Positions 1-11,599 of a DNA stretch of 64,000 nucleotides are shown here, in pieces. The number at the start of each line of letters is the position of its first letter. Position 1 is the stretch's first letter. The stretch comes from Patiria pectinifera (taxonomy: Eukaryota > Echinodermata > Asteroidea > Valvatida > Asterinidae), in NCBI GenBank assembly GCA_029964075.1, contig CM057135.1, forward strand, positions 3,891,001 through 3,955,000. The letters run 5' to 3'. The notes beneath the pieces are model-generated. The model was given only the letters and a program-made list of their open reading frames with translations. It was not told where the DNA came from and did not search any database. Both the position numbers and the translations under genes were made by a program.

Positions 1-92
1 GGGCCCCACGCTGTATTACCTGCAAGACGGCCCAAAAAGGAGTTTTGTGCGACAAGAGCTTCAAGTCGTACCCGAGGACACGCAATTACCAC

Positions 93-3000
93 CTAATTAA
101 GATCTAGATTACGGTGACCATAAGCGAGCGTGTGTACTCCATCCGGTAAAATGTACCTCTTGGCATCCAACGGACTCAACGACAATTTATCTAGCGATAT
201 GGTATAAAGGATGTGTTTTTCCGATCGAATTTGTGTCATCGTTTCTGTTTTAGATTTATTTTAAACATGCAGTCGTAGTAGTTTCGGTGTTTTAATTTTT
301 TATCAGTGACCGATTTTGTGACCCCTTGGCTTTTTTAAGAGTGATGTTGTTGTCATCTGCTAAAATCGAGTACATCTTGGGTCTCACGCAAACGGCTTCT
401 TGAATGACCTTACCTCCAAATTCGTCTTTAAATTTACCGATCACGTTCTTATTGGTTGGATCGTATAACTCGTGATCCACATTGTAATTCGAAAAGTCGT
501 AGTGTTGCCCCTGAGATGGCATGTCTTTGTATATGTCATCCGTGTAAACGACAATCAACAGACTGTCCGTATCCGTATACATCAACCTGATTTTATCTTT
601 GTACTTGTCTTTCAATCGGTTGTAATAAAAATCGTACATCAGCGTCTTAGCTAGATCTAAGATACTCACTCCGCAGTAAATGGGTTTGTTTAACACGGTT
701 TTAGTCTTTTACGGTACTTTTCGACAACTGACAGGTCACATTCTGAAAACGGTATTGTTGTTTTATAGCTCGGTTTTTTAATGATTTTTTGGTATTTTGC
801 TTGATCGCTCTCGTTATTGTCTCTCAGTAGGTAACCGTCTATTCGATTTCTAACGTTTTCCATCGTCTTACCAAACGTGCAACACGTATTTTTGTTGTGG
901 ATTAAGCGTACACGTTAGTTTTTGTACGTTGCTACTAGGTTCGGTATCCAATAACTCGTTTTGATAATCAGACATCCAATCTTGGGGTATGACCATATTT
1001 TCGGGTGCTAGGGGATAATCATTATGCTTAGCGTGTAGATCGTGCGGGTAGTCTAAATCTACTTCGAAAAAGTAGCCGGTGTTGGACGTTTTCTTAAGCG
1101 TTAATATCCTTTCTTCGGTAAACGGTTTCGAGGGTGTCCATTTAAAATCGCTGTACGGTAGATATTGACTCATAGCCCAACCGTACAGATTGTTGGCATC
1201 CAGATAAGCGATATAACTCGAGGGCTTATTTGAATCGTAGTCATCAAAATATTGATTATTGGCTTTGTGATGTCTCATTCCACCCACGCTAGATATGCCT
1301 CCTCGTTTTGCTTTTTCAAAAAATAAGTGTTTGTCGACGTCTTGTAACAGTTCGAGTTTAGCTTTCGAGTGTTTCAATAGAGCATCCCAGGACAATCCGG
1401 GTGTGGTGTAATAATTGGCTGGATCTAACCCGTAGTTTTCTATGCACGTTCTTCTAAAGTTTTTAAATACACCTGCAAGTAATAACGCATCGGTAGTCAC
1501 GTACAAGTCGTGATATTCTCCTAGATTTTGTATATTAAACTCGTTCCACACGCGTTGAGCTCTGTCGTAGTCTTGTTGCAATATATGTTCGTCTTTTAGT
1601 CTGCTGTAAAACTTGTCGATGGGTGGTATGCTGGTCTCTTGAAACTTATCAAACGAGTGCATATATTCTTAGGGATAAATTCCTTTATGTAATAACAAGT
1701 CAGGATGTTTTTGAGTAGATAAAACGACTCTTTTGGACAAGCTTTCACTAATTTATCCAACGATGATGCCTTAAAACTAAACGAGTCTAAAAATCGTAGA
1801 TTTCCTATCGAAAACGAAATATACTTACCTGAATTTTTAGCGATCACTTGTATTTCCATCGTATTCTTGTTTGTTTGTTTTATTTCCATTCATACTTCAA
1901 ACATACAATGAATAAAGATTAATGATTAAAACAAAGTGTATCAAAAATAGAAAAAGCAGAACAATACAGCATGAATGGGGGTGGCAGAAGACTGGCCTTC
2001 TGTAGTGGAGCACCCGAGACTGCGGTCAAAGTAAACTACATGTATTTGGAATAATGCAAACAATGAGATCCCAGGTAAAGTTTATAAATGTAGTAAGTTC
2101 GAACATAAAGTGAGCACATACAAAAACATAAAAGTCGTATATATTCTGTCATTCCCTGCATGAATAAATGCGCGTCGTAATTTTGTAAATTGTGAAAAAA
2201 AGACCGGTATCGGTGTACAACCGGGTTTAATTTGTAGTTTGAGGTTACAGTAAGCGTGTGCGGCACCCCTATATTTACCAGTGACGTGGCAGTGATCTCT
2301 CCAACACGTGTTTGTTTTATCATGATGTTCTTTAGCTCGCTCGTTAAATTTCATGGGTTCACAAAGATTAAATATAGCATTGATGTCTGACTGTAATTCT
2401 AACACAGTTTTTACAAACTTTGATGCAGCGTCTTTGCCTCTATAAGTCTCTTGATCCACATTTTTACCGTCGCATCGGACGACAACTAGCGAATAACCGC
2501 TTGCTTTGTGAACGTTAATCTTTTTTTGTGTTTGTCTCTTTGTCTGAGTGAGTAGGTTTAGATGTTAGTGTCTGTGTGGGTTGTGGTGTTGTTTGTAGTA
2601 TGGATTCAAAGTCAGCATAAATGAATAATGGTGCTTTTTGTTTGTGCCTATAGTTTTTATATTCTAATATCGGTACGTCTCTTTCGCCTGGTTGCCCGTC
2701 TATGTATTTTGGTTTACCCGTCGGAAATACAATCTTTGATGGATGTGCATCTATACCCTTACAATCAGCGATATGTCTGTCTAATTTGTTTTGATTGGTA
2801 AAATGACATAGACATCTTCGACAAAAATATTTCTTACATTTATGTTTCGTAACGTCGTACATCAACCTCGTAAAATATTTTATCCAACAATAGTGATGCT
2901 TGTCACCTTTAGAAATCAAAAGCAGATCAATCTCTTTTGCCCCGTAGTTTTCAGACACGTATAATGGATATATCTCACCCTCATAACCGTATACGTTTAT

Positions 3001-3705
3001 CGATAAATTATTTTGTCTTTCTATCTTGGGTATCTGATCGACCGGTGTCGGAAAGTCAACGCCTTTAAAATGGAGTCCGTCGTCTTTGATGTAAATCGAC
3101 GGCCTGCTTTCGTTGATTTTGTATTTAGGATTATTTCTTATTTGATTTTTTACTTTGTCCGTGTATAACCCCAAGGCAGATCTCAAACACCATCTCAAAC
3201 ACTCGTCGTCTTTGTTTTGTACGTTTATCATCGCCTGTTTAATTTTAAGATGTTCGGGTAGGTTTACGTAAGAACTGCCTCTCGCTGGATTATATCTGTT
3301 GATGTTAATGTATCACGCGAGTATTGTATCGACTACCCAACCCGATCCTTGATTCGTATACCTTTCATCCTTTTTAAATAGCTCTTCGATCTCTTCTTTT
3401 AAAACCTGTTTTATTTGACTTTGATTTAAAACGGCTTTCGGCTTGCTATAATGAATAGCTTCGGTCGTTTCGTTGATATCGTTCGGTTTGATTTTTCGAT
3501 ATCTTATTTTTAAACCTTCTCGTTTCTCTAAAAGCTGACTCTGTAAAGTCTTCGGGTTGTCTGTAAGTTTTAATCGCCGAGTTAAATCTTTTTTCAAAAA
3601 TCGTCCTTTATAACCCGTCGGTACGTATTTATAACCCGTCGGTACGTATTTTAGATTGTGTTTGTCTACAATCTGTTTGAGCTCATCTAGTCTCTTTTCC
3701 CTCAA
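93..3705 (-). pseudogene. Decayed protein-primed-type family B DNA polymerase of a Polinton/adintovirus-like element
   Basis: Collinear blocks read from high to low coordinates match the DNA_pol_B_2 architecture. They are an N-terminal region ending in GSGW near 3340; a CX2C...HX3C finger near 2780-2830; exonuclease motif I (YADFES) near 2600; an HNH-like Cys/His block near 2260-2310; exonuclease II (HNLQNYD) near 2180; and exonuclease III (YxxxD) near 1490. The palm motif A (DANNLYGWAMS) lies near 1190, a degraded motif B near 850-890 and motif C (YTDTDS) near 570. A typical tail (RYILPDG...AYGH) runs to a stop near 93. The frame is broken by an in-frame TGA near 3315, by frameshifts near 2520, 2205, 1670, 870 and 310, and by an unaligned stretch at about 1890-2080. 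The family copies linear virus-like genomes using a protein primer; this copy cannot encode an active enzyme. The Polinton versus adintovirus assignment is inference. Confidence 0.85.
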
Positions 3706-3730
3706 GTTTTTAAATTGACTTTCATAATTT

Positions 3731-4063
3731 TTATCCCCTCAATTTAGACTTTACGAGTAAGATAAACATTTTTATTGTGCGGTATATTATACCGCTGCAC
3801 GTAATCACGCAGCGTTGCTTTGTTCCATTTAGAATATCCTTTGACAGACGGTCTAAACATATTATTACTCTCCATTTTATTATAGAAAATATAATTATTA
3901 TTTTTTCATTTATTTTTGGAGTGCGATCAATTATTTTATAATCGATGAGAGCTTGACTGTAGTGAAAATTCCCAGTAGAGTAATTGACAAGAGTACACAG
4001 CCATGTTATACCCGCACACGTCATAAACGCCAGAATTAAGTACAGAACCGAAACGTAAAACAC
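3731..4063 (-). CDS. Hypothetical small membrane protein beside PolB
   Basis: This is an uninterrupted 110-codon frame. It starts with about 22 hydrophobic residues that form a likely membrane segment or signal anchor. A second hydrophobic run (IIIIFSIIKW) lies mid-protein, and the C-terminal part is basic. It sits just upstream of the polymerase on the same strand, between the polymerase and the hairpin/tandem-repeat end. This suits an early or accessory gene of the same element. I recognise no family. Given the decay next door it may also be a chance open frame in AT-rich DNA. Confidence 0.35.
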   Translation of the reverse strand: MFYVSVLYLILAFMTCAGITWLCTLVNYSTGNFHYSQALIDYKIIDRTPKINEKIIIIFSIIKWRVIICLDRLSKDILNGTKQRCVITCSGIIYRTIKMFILLVKSKLRG

Positions 4064-4109
4064 AGTGACTCATAAAAATAAGTAATTATAATATTCATCT
4101 ATTATCAGG

Positions 4110-4166
4110 TGGCTCCCCGCGGGAGCCAGTAGTATAAAACATTCAAGTGGCTCCCCGCGGGAGCCA
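4110..4166. repeat. Two copies of a 19-nt GC-rich hairpin
   Basis: TGGCTCCCCGCGGGAGCCA occurs at 4110-4128 and again at 4148-4166. Each copy has perfect 8-nt arms (TGGCTCCC/GGGAGCCA) around a CGC loop, in otherwise AT-rich DNA. The position between the last ORF and the tandem array suits a subterminal, terminator-like or protein-binding element of the virus-like unit. No function can be proven from sequence. Confidence 0.75.
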
Positions 4167-4175
4167 ATAGGATAT

Positions 4176-4643
4176 AGTTGCTGGTACCTGACGTTTGCCG
4201 CGGGAAATTCCCCTATATTTTTCCCCAACTATTTTTTAGAACCGATTAGTTGCCGGTACCCGACGTCAGATTTTTTAAAAATTGGGATCGGGGGATTTTG
4301 ATCCGGTACCCGACGTGAGATTTTTAAAAATTGGGATCGGGGGATTTTGATCAGATTTTTTTTAAAAATCGGGATCGGGGGATTTTGATCAGATTTTTTT
4401 TTAAAATTGGGATCGGGGGGTTTTTGATCCGGTACCCGACGTCAGATTTTTAAAAAAATTGCCTCGGGGGATTTTGATCAGATTTTTTTTTTTAAATTGG
4501 GATCGGGGGATTTTTGATCCGGTACCCGACGAGATTTTTTTCTAAAATTTGCCTGGGGGGATTTTGATCAGATTTTTTTTTTAAATTTGCCTCAGGGGAT
4601 TTTGATCAGATTTTTTTTTTAAATTTGCCTCGGGGGATTTTGA
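4176..4643. repeat. AT-rich subterminal tandem array with GGTACCCGACGT motif
   Basis: About ten imperfect units alternate a GGTACCCGACGT-type or GATCAG box, a T-run/A-run, and a (A)TTGGGATCGGGGGATTTT or TTGCCTCGGGGGATTTT box. Unit length varies from about 40 to 60 bp. The array stops shortly before the conserved TCTGGTACCC signature near 4690, so it probably forms the subterminal region of the PolB-bearing element. Confidence 0.75.
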
Positions 4644-4679
4644 GAAACGAGAGCGACGTGTTAAGGCTCGCCACAGATT

Positions 4680-4730
4680 TTCCATTTTAATCTGGTACCC
4701 CCACTATCCCTACTACTTATTGGGATACTT
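4680..4730. repeat. Putative terminal signature of the virus-like element (copy A)
   Basis: TTAATCTGGTACCCCCACT lies near 4687-4705. It resembles the outward-facing sequence TAAAGTCTGGT(A/C)CC...CCACTC found beside both TFIIB-like genes (near 21745 and, on the opposite strand, near 61555). In all three places it lies outside the genes and repeats, as an element end would. LINE-derived sequence begins soon after it. No target-site duplication could be defined. Confidence 0.45.
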
Positions 4731-4975
4731 AATTATCACTGTAATTTGTCAGTAGCAACGTTTTCATGTAGTTTTTGAAGTTCTTCATTGATCTAAAGAT
4801 AGACATTGGTTTGAGGTGGTTACACAATAGAGGTCCTTGGTTTCTGACAGTCGATAAGTAAAAAGATGTTCTAGCTTCATGGAGATGAAAGTGTGAGGCT
4901 GACCTTGTATTATGGGAATGGATATCCGAGCTTTGTTAAATAGCGAATGCATGGTTTTGGGTAATTTGTTTCGAA

Positions 4976-6070
4976 TTAATACATTAATACCCGAAGATGG
5001 TATTTATTCAAGTCAAAAACAGATAAGGTTTTGTATTTACTAAACAGTGGAGCTAAATGTTCTGTATATCTGGAGTTATTAATTATCCTAAGTGTTTTCT
5101 TTTGCATAATATACAATTTATCAATAAAGGTTGGGTAGGTGTTACCCCATGCTAAAATACCATATTGAAGGTGAGGCAGGGACAGCGTACTATAAATTGA
5201 AAATAAGAAATGTGAAGGTAATTCGTGTTTTAATTTTCTTAAGATACCCTGGTTCCGAGAAAGTGACATTAGTACTTTTTGGCAATGTTGCTTCCAAGAA
5301 AGTTTACTATCAATAATTACACTTAGAAATTTACATGTTTCAACTTGTTCTACTTGTGTTTCATTTAACACTGATATTACTGTCGACTTTACCATAGGAG
5401 AACAACATACATTGTGTTTTTTTTTTTAAATTATCGGATAGTTTATTACATTTAAACCAATCGGAGATTTTGCATAGTTGTCGATTAACAGCGTCAACTG
5501 CCTTAAGTAGGTTAGTTCTGCTATAAAAAAACATTAGTGTCGTCTGCAAATAAAATGAAGGAGAGTATTTTGGAAGAGTAACAAATGTCTTTCTAATATT
5601 TTTGAAAAGTAGGGTACAATAGAAATAGGACGGTAGTTACTAATAAGGAATGGATCGCCATTTTTGTATATGGGAATAACTTTAGCTATTTTCAAATCAG
5701 GTGGTACCTTTCCGGATTCGAAGGAACGGTTACAAATTGTTGTCGAAGGATTTAGTATGTACGGTGCTAGTTCTTTAATGATGGAATAATCAATCCTCTT
5801 TTTTGGGCTAGGAAGTTTATTTATACAATTACAAAGTTCTTCAGTTGTTATTGGGGTCAGGAACAAGGAATTAGGGAAAACATCACGTATATAATCTAGT
5901 GGGTCTGAAGTTGATCGAGGGATTTTCTGAGCTAATTCAGGGCCTATATTTATGAAGAAATTATTAAACTGATCAGCAATTGTCTCGGGGTCTACAATAT
6001 CTGATTTGTTTATCTTGAATGAAGCAGGAGGCCGGGTGTTTTTTGTGTATTTCTTGAGAATATTGTTCAT
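4976..6070 (-). pseudogene. LINE reverse transcriptase, internally deleted and frameshifted
   Basis: The 5534-6070 frame carries the N-terminal RT region, with KVIPIYKNGD and NYRPISIVPYFSKILER. It then runs out of frame into the catalytic FADD block, which is readable near 5530-5550. The 4976-5549 frames carry the thumb and C-terminal region (LGVIID-like segment, LRKLKHELP, LPHLQYGILAWGNT). The segment between the SKILER block and FADD is missing, so most of the palm is deleted. Confidence 0.82.
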
Positions 6071-6620
6071 AAGTTTCCAAGTAGTAGGTCGGTTTTTTTT
6101 TCTTTGTTAAACATCATGGTGTTGTATGATTTCTTGGCTACTCTAATGACGTTTGTTAGTTTATTCTTATATCTTACATACTTACGCTTATTTGATCCGT
6201 GGGATTACTAAGATATGCTTTATATCATGTGCGTTTTCGTCTGATAGATTTTAGCAGCCCCGTTGTCATCCATGGGTTAACATTGATGTTTTTACGGGAT
6301 CTAAATCTCTTATAATATACATTTATCGTAAAGATAATTTAGTTTCTGTATAAAACGGGTGTAACACCCATCAATTTTATTTTCCAGCAAAACTGAGTTC
6401 CAATCAACATCGTTTAATTCTATTCTTAAGACTAGCCATATTTGATGCACACGTGTTTCTTTTCCATTAAAATACTTGTTTTTCTTTAGTCGTTGTCAGA
6501 TTTGTTCCAAATAAAAAAAAATAGGTAGGTGATCACTTAACCCAGATAATAGGATTCCAGTTGAATGAGGTTCAATACTATTTGTGAGAATATTGTCTAT
6601 CAAGGTAGCTGTATTAGACG

Positions 6621-7151
6621 TTATTCTGGTAGGTTTACGATTGTTGGCCGAAAAGCATGGCTATACAATGCATTTGAGAAATCCTTGCTTTGGGTGCGAG
6701 TTTCATAATTTAGCAAGTTAATATTGTTATCACCGAGCAAAAAGCAAGTTTTAGTTTCAGATGCAATTTTTCCAAGAATTACGGACAGTTCTTCCGTAAA
6801 TGTAAAATTCATACCGGGCTGCCTGTAAATTAAACCAACTATGATAGTGTGTGTATTTTTCGTTTGGATTTCAATAAAAAGTGATTCACAATAATTGGAT
6901 TGGATATTTAGGTCATGACGTAAACTATATGATACTGAGTCCTTGATATATAACATAACACCATCCCTCTTTTGATTATGTCGATTATTAAACTCAATTT
7001 TGTAGCCAGGAAGATATAATAAAGAATCTGGTTCATTTTTTAGCCACGTTTCGATTAACCCTATAATATGAAATTTGTGAGCAAATTCCCCCGAAGTGAG
7101 GGTAAGATCTTTAAATTTTTTACCAATACTCCTGATATTCGCATGAAACAT
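6621..7151 (-). pseudogene. LINE ORF2 apurinic-like endonuclease domain
   Basis: The 176-residue frame shows endonuclease/exonuclease/phosphatase-fold landmarks: the IETWL motif near residue 33, GVMLYIKD, GLIYRQPG and LLGDNNINLL. Autonomous LINEs usually have GDFN in the last of these. This domain nicks target DNA to prime reverse transcription. The frame starts at MFHANIRSI and ends before the RT; the 6071-6620 linker is broken. It belongs to the same ORF2 as the RT fragments downstream. Confidence 0.8.
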
Positions 7152-7779
7152 CGATATAGGTTAGTCACATGATAGTTGTTGAGTCATAGCTTTTGCTTGT
7201 TGTTCAGTAAAGTATTTAGTACCAGGTGGATTATATCATGGATCACCAGAGTCCTCTTCGTCTAAAGGAATTGGATTAAAAACGCAGTCTTGGATACGAT
7301 TTAGAGTGTCACTTGTTGAGTCTATTATTCCACTGTTACAACTATCGCTTCCACTACAATCACTTACGTCATATGTTGAATTGGGACCTCAGTAACAAGC
7401 ACAGAGACCATTGTGATAAGGGGAAAAAGCCGTCTCTATGGTAATAAAAGTGGCGTCCATAGTAGCAGTGAAATAATTGTAAATAGAGTACGTTATATGG
7501 TTTTGTTTTCGCGGTACATTTATATGGTGTTTTTAAACAGTGTATATCCATATTTTTCAAGAATTGCAAATAAGCTAGGGGTTTGCTTATGATCAGATTT
7601 TTGTAGATAGACAAGAATATATAACAATGTTACTACTTTTTTTGTCAAACACACTGTTGAATTGCATTTATTAAAGTAATGCGAGGCCAATGTATACATA
7701 ATAATTGTTTGAAGATGAAAGTTTACAATAATGTATTTACAAATACTAAGCTCGGAATTCGTGTGCTGCCTCTGGTTGA

Positions 7780-8682
7780 TCAGCAGCTTGGATCTGCTTC
7801 CTCTAGGCGAAATGACTTGAAGAAGGCGCTGTGAAGTTTGTAGATGATGGAGGCCGGGACTGTCCTGGGAATGTACTCGAAGGCAACGCGTTCATCTTGT
7901 CTGATGCCTGCTAGGTGTCTTTCCCGGAGTTGCTTTCTGGCCGTTCTGACAAGGTTCGTCACATCGTCTGAAATGAAGATGTTGGAACCCTTATAGGGAT
8001 TGTTCTTAAGTGATCTTGATGCTTGCTTCAGGATGAATTGTCAATCCCCATAGCGTAGCAATCGGCAATGAATGGGACGGGGTCGATTTGGGGTGTTCGT
8101 GCCCGTTGAACGCGTCGCTGGCCGGCGTCCAGGAGTGCCATGGGCCCGCTCCACTTCAATGTGTTCGCCTCCTTCCAGCTTCATGTGGTCTGTGAAGAAA
8201 CTGGAGAGGAACTCTTCACAAGACTGGTTTCCCTCAGATCCGTCTGGGATTCCATGAATGATTATGTTGTTTCTTCTGCTTCTGTTGGACAGGTCATCGA
8301 CTCTGTTTTCCAGTTTGTCAATCAGTGTGTGATTACCGTTTGCACGGTTGTTGATGAGGGCGGTGAGGTCTCGGATACGCTTGTCGACGATTTCCAAACT
8401 GGCCTTCAGATCTTCAATGTCACGGTCATGGGGTGACACCGTTTTCCTTACGTTGTTTAAATTCTCCTCTACCTCAGAGACTCTCGCACCCAGTGCTGTA
8501 AGGGTCTGGAGGATTTTATCTAGCTTCGTGTGAATTTCGATGTTTGACTTCTGGCAGGTGCATTGATGGCAGCCATCTTGGTCTTTGTCAGTGTTAGCGG
8601 GCAGTACCAGTTGATCCTTATTGGATGTATCTCTTTTCCTGCTGCTTCTGGATGTTTTTTTCTGCTCAGACGATTCGGCCAT
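7780..8682 (-). pseudogene. L1-type ORF1 protein (coiled coil, RRM, C-terminal domain) with one nonsense codon
   Basis: The 8682-8041 frame starts MAESSEQKK. It has a basic, serine-rich N-terminus, a Cys/His patch (CHQCTCQKS), a heptad coiled coil (IHTKLDKILQTLTAL through DLKASLEIV), and an RNA-binding core (NNIIIHGIPDG, EVERAHGTPG, RPIHCRLLRYGD). A single in-frame TGA follows, with the same frame continuing to EADPSC at 7780. ORF1 proteins of L1/Tx1-type LINEs are RNA-binding trimers that package LINE RNA. Apart from the nonsense codon the frame is open, so this copy is younger than its LINE neighbour. No L1-type ORF2 follows. It may be an ORF1-only insertion or belong to the adjacent element. 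Confidence 0.85.
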
Positions 8683-8689
8683 GTCAGGG

Positions 8690-9129
8690 GAGTTATTACG
8701 ATGAAGGTGTGATGATTAAATTATTTTCGATGAGCGGCACAATGATTAATTTTGCTGATTTTTCGGAGAGCGGTCTGAAGCACGTCCGTCAACCATGAAT
8801 GCATTATCGTCAATGCAACTTTATTTGTCAGCGTAAAAAAAAAGTATCAGAATACACAAAACGTCTCCATGTGCTTTCATTTTGGTACGCACGTAATCAC
8901 TGCCGGGATTGCTGGTAAACGATTTACCACTACATTTGTGATAGATTGCCAAGTAACAGTCACTTTATGTCATTCATAAAAACGTGATTTTCCAAGATTC
9001 GTACCAGGCATACAACTTTCCTCGGATCTGCTGATTTCCTTGTTTGAAACTTTTAGGAATTTGTGTTGCTATATGTTGATTACTATTTTTCTTCTAAGTT
9101 AGCATGCCCATCCTTTTTTATTGGGAAAA
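8690..9129. other. Gene-free stretch
   Basis: AT-rich DNA between the ORF1 pseudogene and the Tc1/mariner left end. It probably includes the 5' leader of the ORF1 copy. No ORF or repeat structure is supported. Confidence 0.5.
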
Positions 9130-9179
9130 TATAGGTTTTCCCGGGTAATTTCGGAAAATGTGTACACGAATTTGTAAAA
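9130..9179 (+). repeat. Left terminal inverted repeat of the Tc1/mariner element
   Basis: This 50-nt repeat pairs with 11327-11376. The outer 13 nt are identical. Mismatches are confined to two short clusters (4 and 5 nt windows). Confidence 0.88.
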
Positions 9180-9646
9180 GAAGCTTTTTCCGAGAAGGTG
9201 CATTTAGTCGTAAAAAAAATCAGCGTACGATTTCCCGAATTTGCACCGCATTAAGTGTATTGACATTTCATTTTGGCGCGAAATCGCAGGCACATCAGCA
9301 ATCCTGTTTCCTTCTAATATATCATCAATCTTTTTGGCTAAATGTGCAGCCGATTTCCCTCGCAGTGTTATTTAACGTTTGCCTGGTCAAGCATTACAAA
9401 TCATCTATGTGTTAAAGTAACACTTGAGGAATGGTTGATTGAATGATTGAATTTCTGAATATTCATGATGATTGAGCTAAAACCAAGTGGTGTAGTCTTT
9501 TGAAAACATACCAACTATTGTAATAAATCCTATAGAAAAACCTAACCTGAAGACAATTGTTCTTTTTCTGCTCTGCATTTGCCACAATCGCATCATATAT
9601 CCATAATATAAGTGTCTCAGTTTACATAGTCCTAAAGTATTCAATA

Positions 9647-10715
9647 ATGGCCGCAAGAGGGAGATACAGACGAATATCGGACGTTGACTGAAATCGCCTC
9701 AAGATGCCTTTGAGGCTGACGACGCTGACTATTGCAGGTAGCAGATACGCTGGGCATCAAGCACTCAACGGCCAGATCAATCGTTTGCGTATATCTCCGG
9801 GATGGTCTTCGTTACAAGCTGCCGAAAGGATGACCCATAAACCAGAAGATTGACGACGACATGAGAGATGCCCTTCAAGGATATCTAGATGACAACCCCC
9901 TTCTAACTCTGCGTCAACTCAATACTCAACTCCGAGCTAATCTTCCCGATAAGCCCTTAATGACCACTAGTACCATCGCTAGAACTCTAGATGGTATGCT
10001 TTTAACTCTTAAACTAGCGGAAGATGTTCCAGAACAGAGGAATGAGCCACGCATATTAGATGCACGAGTCATATTTGTAAATTGTTTTTTTCAGGTTGGT
10101 TTCCTTGGCCACACTATGTACATTGAAGAGACTGGGTACAACATATGGACCAGTCGGTCTTATGGTCGCGCTCCTCGTGGAGAGCCAGCAAGGCGTGTCG
10201 TCCATGGCCAGAGAGGCAAGCAATTCAACATCATGTTTGCCATTTCTGGTGAGGTTGGACTTGTAGGTCACAGAATATCATCAGAGACTGTGACGAGAGC
10301 AACTTTTGAGGAGTTCTTAGCTACGACTGTACAAGAATGTGGTATCTGGTATGTTATTCCCGGCAGGCGAACGCATATGTCTGATATATGACAACGCTCG
10401 TCCTCATATCCGAGCGAGCCCAACTACCCCCCTGGTGCCGGCAATTACACCATCAAGCTGCTGCCCCCGTGCTCGCCATTTTTAAATGCAACGGAAATGG
10501 CTCACTCAGCTTTCAAGGCGGGAGTGAAGCGCACGCTGTGGCTACCTAAATGGCAGGTCGGATTTGGAGACCAAGACGCAAAAGTCAAAGCTGGTGTGAA
10601 CCTGCAAGTCTGGATATCCCTCCGTCTCCAGGAGGTGGTTGCACTCAACATTGGAGAGGTGACACCTGCGAAATGCACTGCCTGGTACAACCATTCTCAG
10701 ACATATTTCCCTTAA
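9647..10715 (+). pseudogene. Tc1/mariner-type DDE transposase
   Basis: From the ATG at 9647 a paired helix-turn-helix region can be followed across frames: RRISDVD, then blocks typical of binding a linear TIR (TLRQLNTQLR). The DDE_3 catalytic domain follows. It has YIEETGYNIWTSR, where an Asp is usual in place of the first Glu; DNARPH near 10390 (second Asp); and LPPCSPFLNATEMAHSAFK with the third acid. Stops and frameshifts occur at about 9680-9860 and at 10388-10430. Such enzymes cut and paste the element at TA sites. The altered first acid plus the frame breaks make activity impossible. Confidence 0.85.
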
Positions 10716-11326
10716 TGTCTTGGTAGACAGGTCATTGAAGGATAGACAATCGAACTGATAAAACGAGAGAGAACCTTAAGAAATACATTAAGAAATTAAA
10801 ATACAATTAAGATAAAGAACCAACAAAAAGTCCCCATGCAGATCCCATCTAACATGACACGTAATGTGTCCCTTTACCGTCTCAATAATATGGCTACATG
10901 ATTATTTTGCTTGATTTCATATTGGTCATATTTATATCACTTTCACATTTCATTTGCCTACATTTCACATTGTTTACACATTAATGAATGAATCAAAGTT
11001 GTATTATGATTTGTGTAGGCCTGTATAATTTATTTAAATTGAATGCAGAAAATGCGAATTTAAATTGTAACAAGTGAAAAAGAATGTTCAATTCAGCCCG
11101 TGTCACAATAGACAATCGATTTTCTGCGAATTGGATTGCACATTCGTAATAATCGGCAACGCATACGTCAAACCGAAAACCTAATCACGTATTTGTAATC
11201 CCTTAAATGAAACGTACTGCACATTTATTAATTTGATTGATGCAAAATGAAATCGAATGCTAGTTATTGCGAAAATGAAACCAGGATGTACGTCGTTCTC
11301 AAACTCGGCGCCAAATTGAATTTATG

Positions 11327-11376
11327 TTTTACAAATTCAAACGCACATTTTCCGAAATTGTCTGGGAAAACCTATA
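11327..11376 (-). repeat. Right terminal inverted repeat of the Tc1/mariner element
   Basis: Reverse complement of the left repeat with 42 of 50 matches. It ends in CCTATA. Confidence 0.88.
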
Positions 11377-11599
11377 GTTAATTGCCTATATCATGGCAGA
11401 TTGTTAATTATGTTAATGTTTTCATTTACAGCTGGCAGAAACTCTCTGACAGTCTGAATTCCTCAGCTGAGTTTTTTCCCCTACATCTTGGACCTCTTCT
11501 CGCCAACCACAATCCACAACTACCTCTCTTATGATGTCATCTACTGCATGAACGTCAGTTAACCAATCAGAAATTATTTCGAAGTTTAAATCAATTACC

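Larger units (their letters stand above)
4740..7200 (-). mobile_element. Degenerate non-LTR retrotransposon (Jockey/CR1-like LINE)
   Basis: Endonuclease and reverse transcriptase blocks lie in order on the minus strand (endonuclease 7151-6621, RT 6070-4976). Several frameshifts and an internal RT deletion show it is dead. Its 3' end lies near 4740, close to the end of the virus-like segment, so the LINE may have inserted there. Confidence 0.85.
9130..11376 (+). mobile_element. Tc1/mariner-superfamily DNA transposon with about 50-bp inverted repeats
   Basis: The ends are inverted copies: 9130-9179 and 11327-11376 match at 42 of 50 positions. They start TATAGGTTTTCCC and contain a shared AATTTCGGAAAATGTG block. 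The initial TA suits the TA target duplication of this superfamily. A degenerate transposase lies between them on the plus strand. Total length is about 2.25 kb. Confidence 0.88.
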
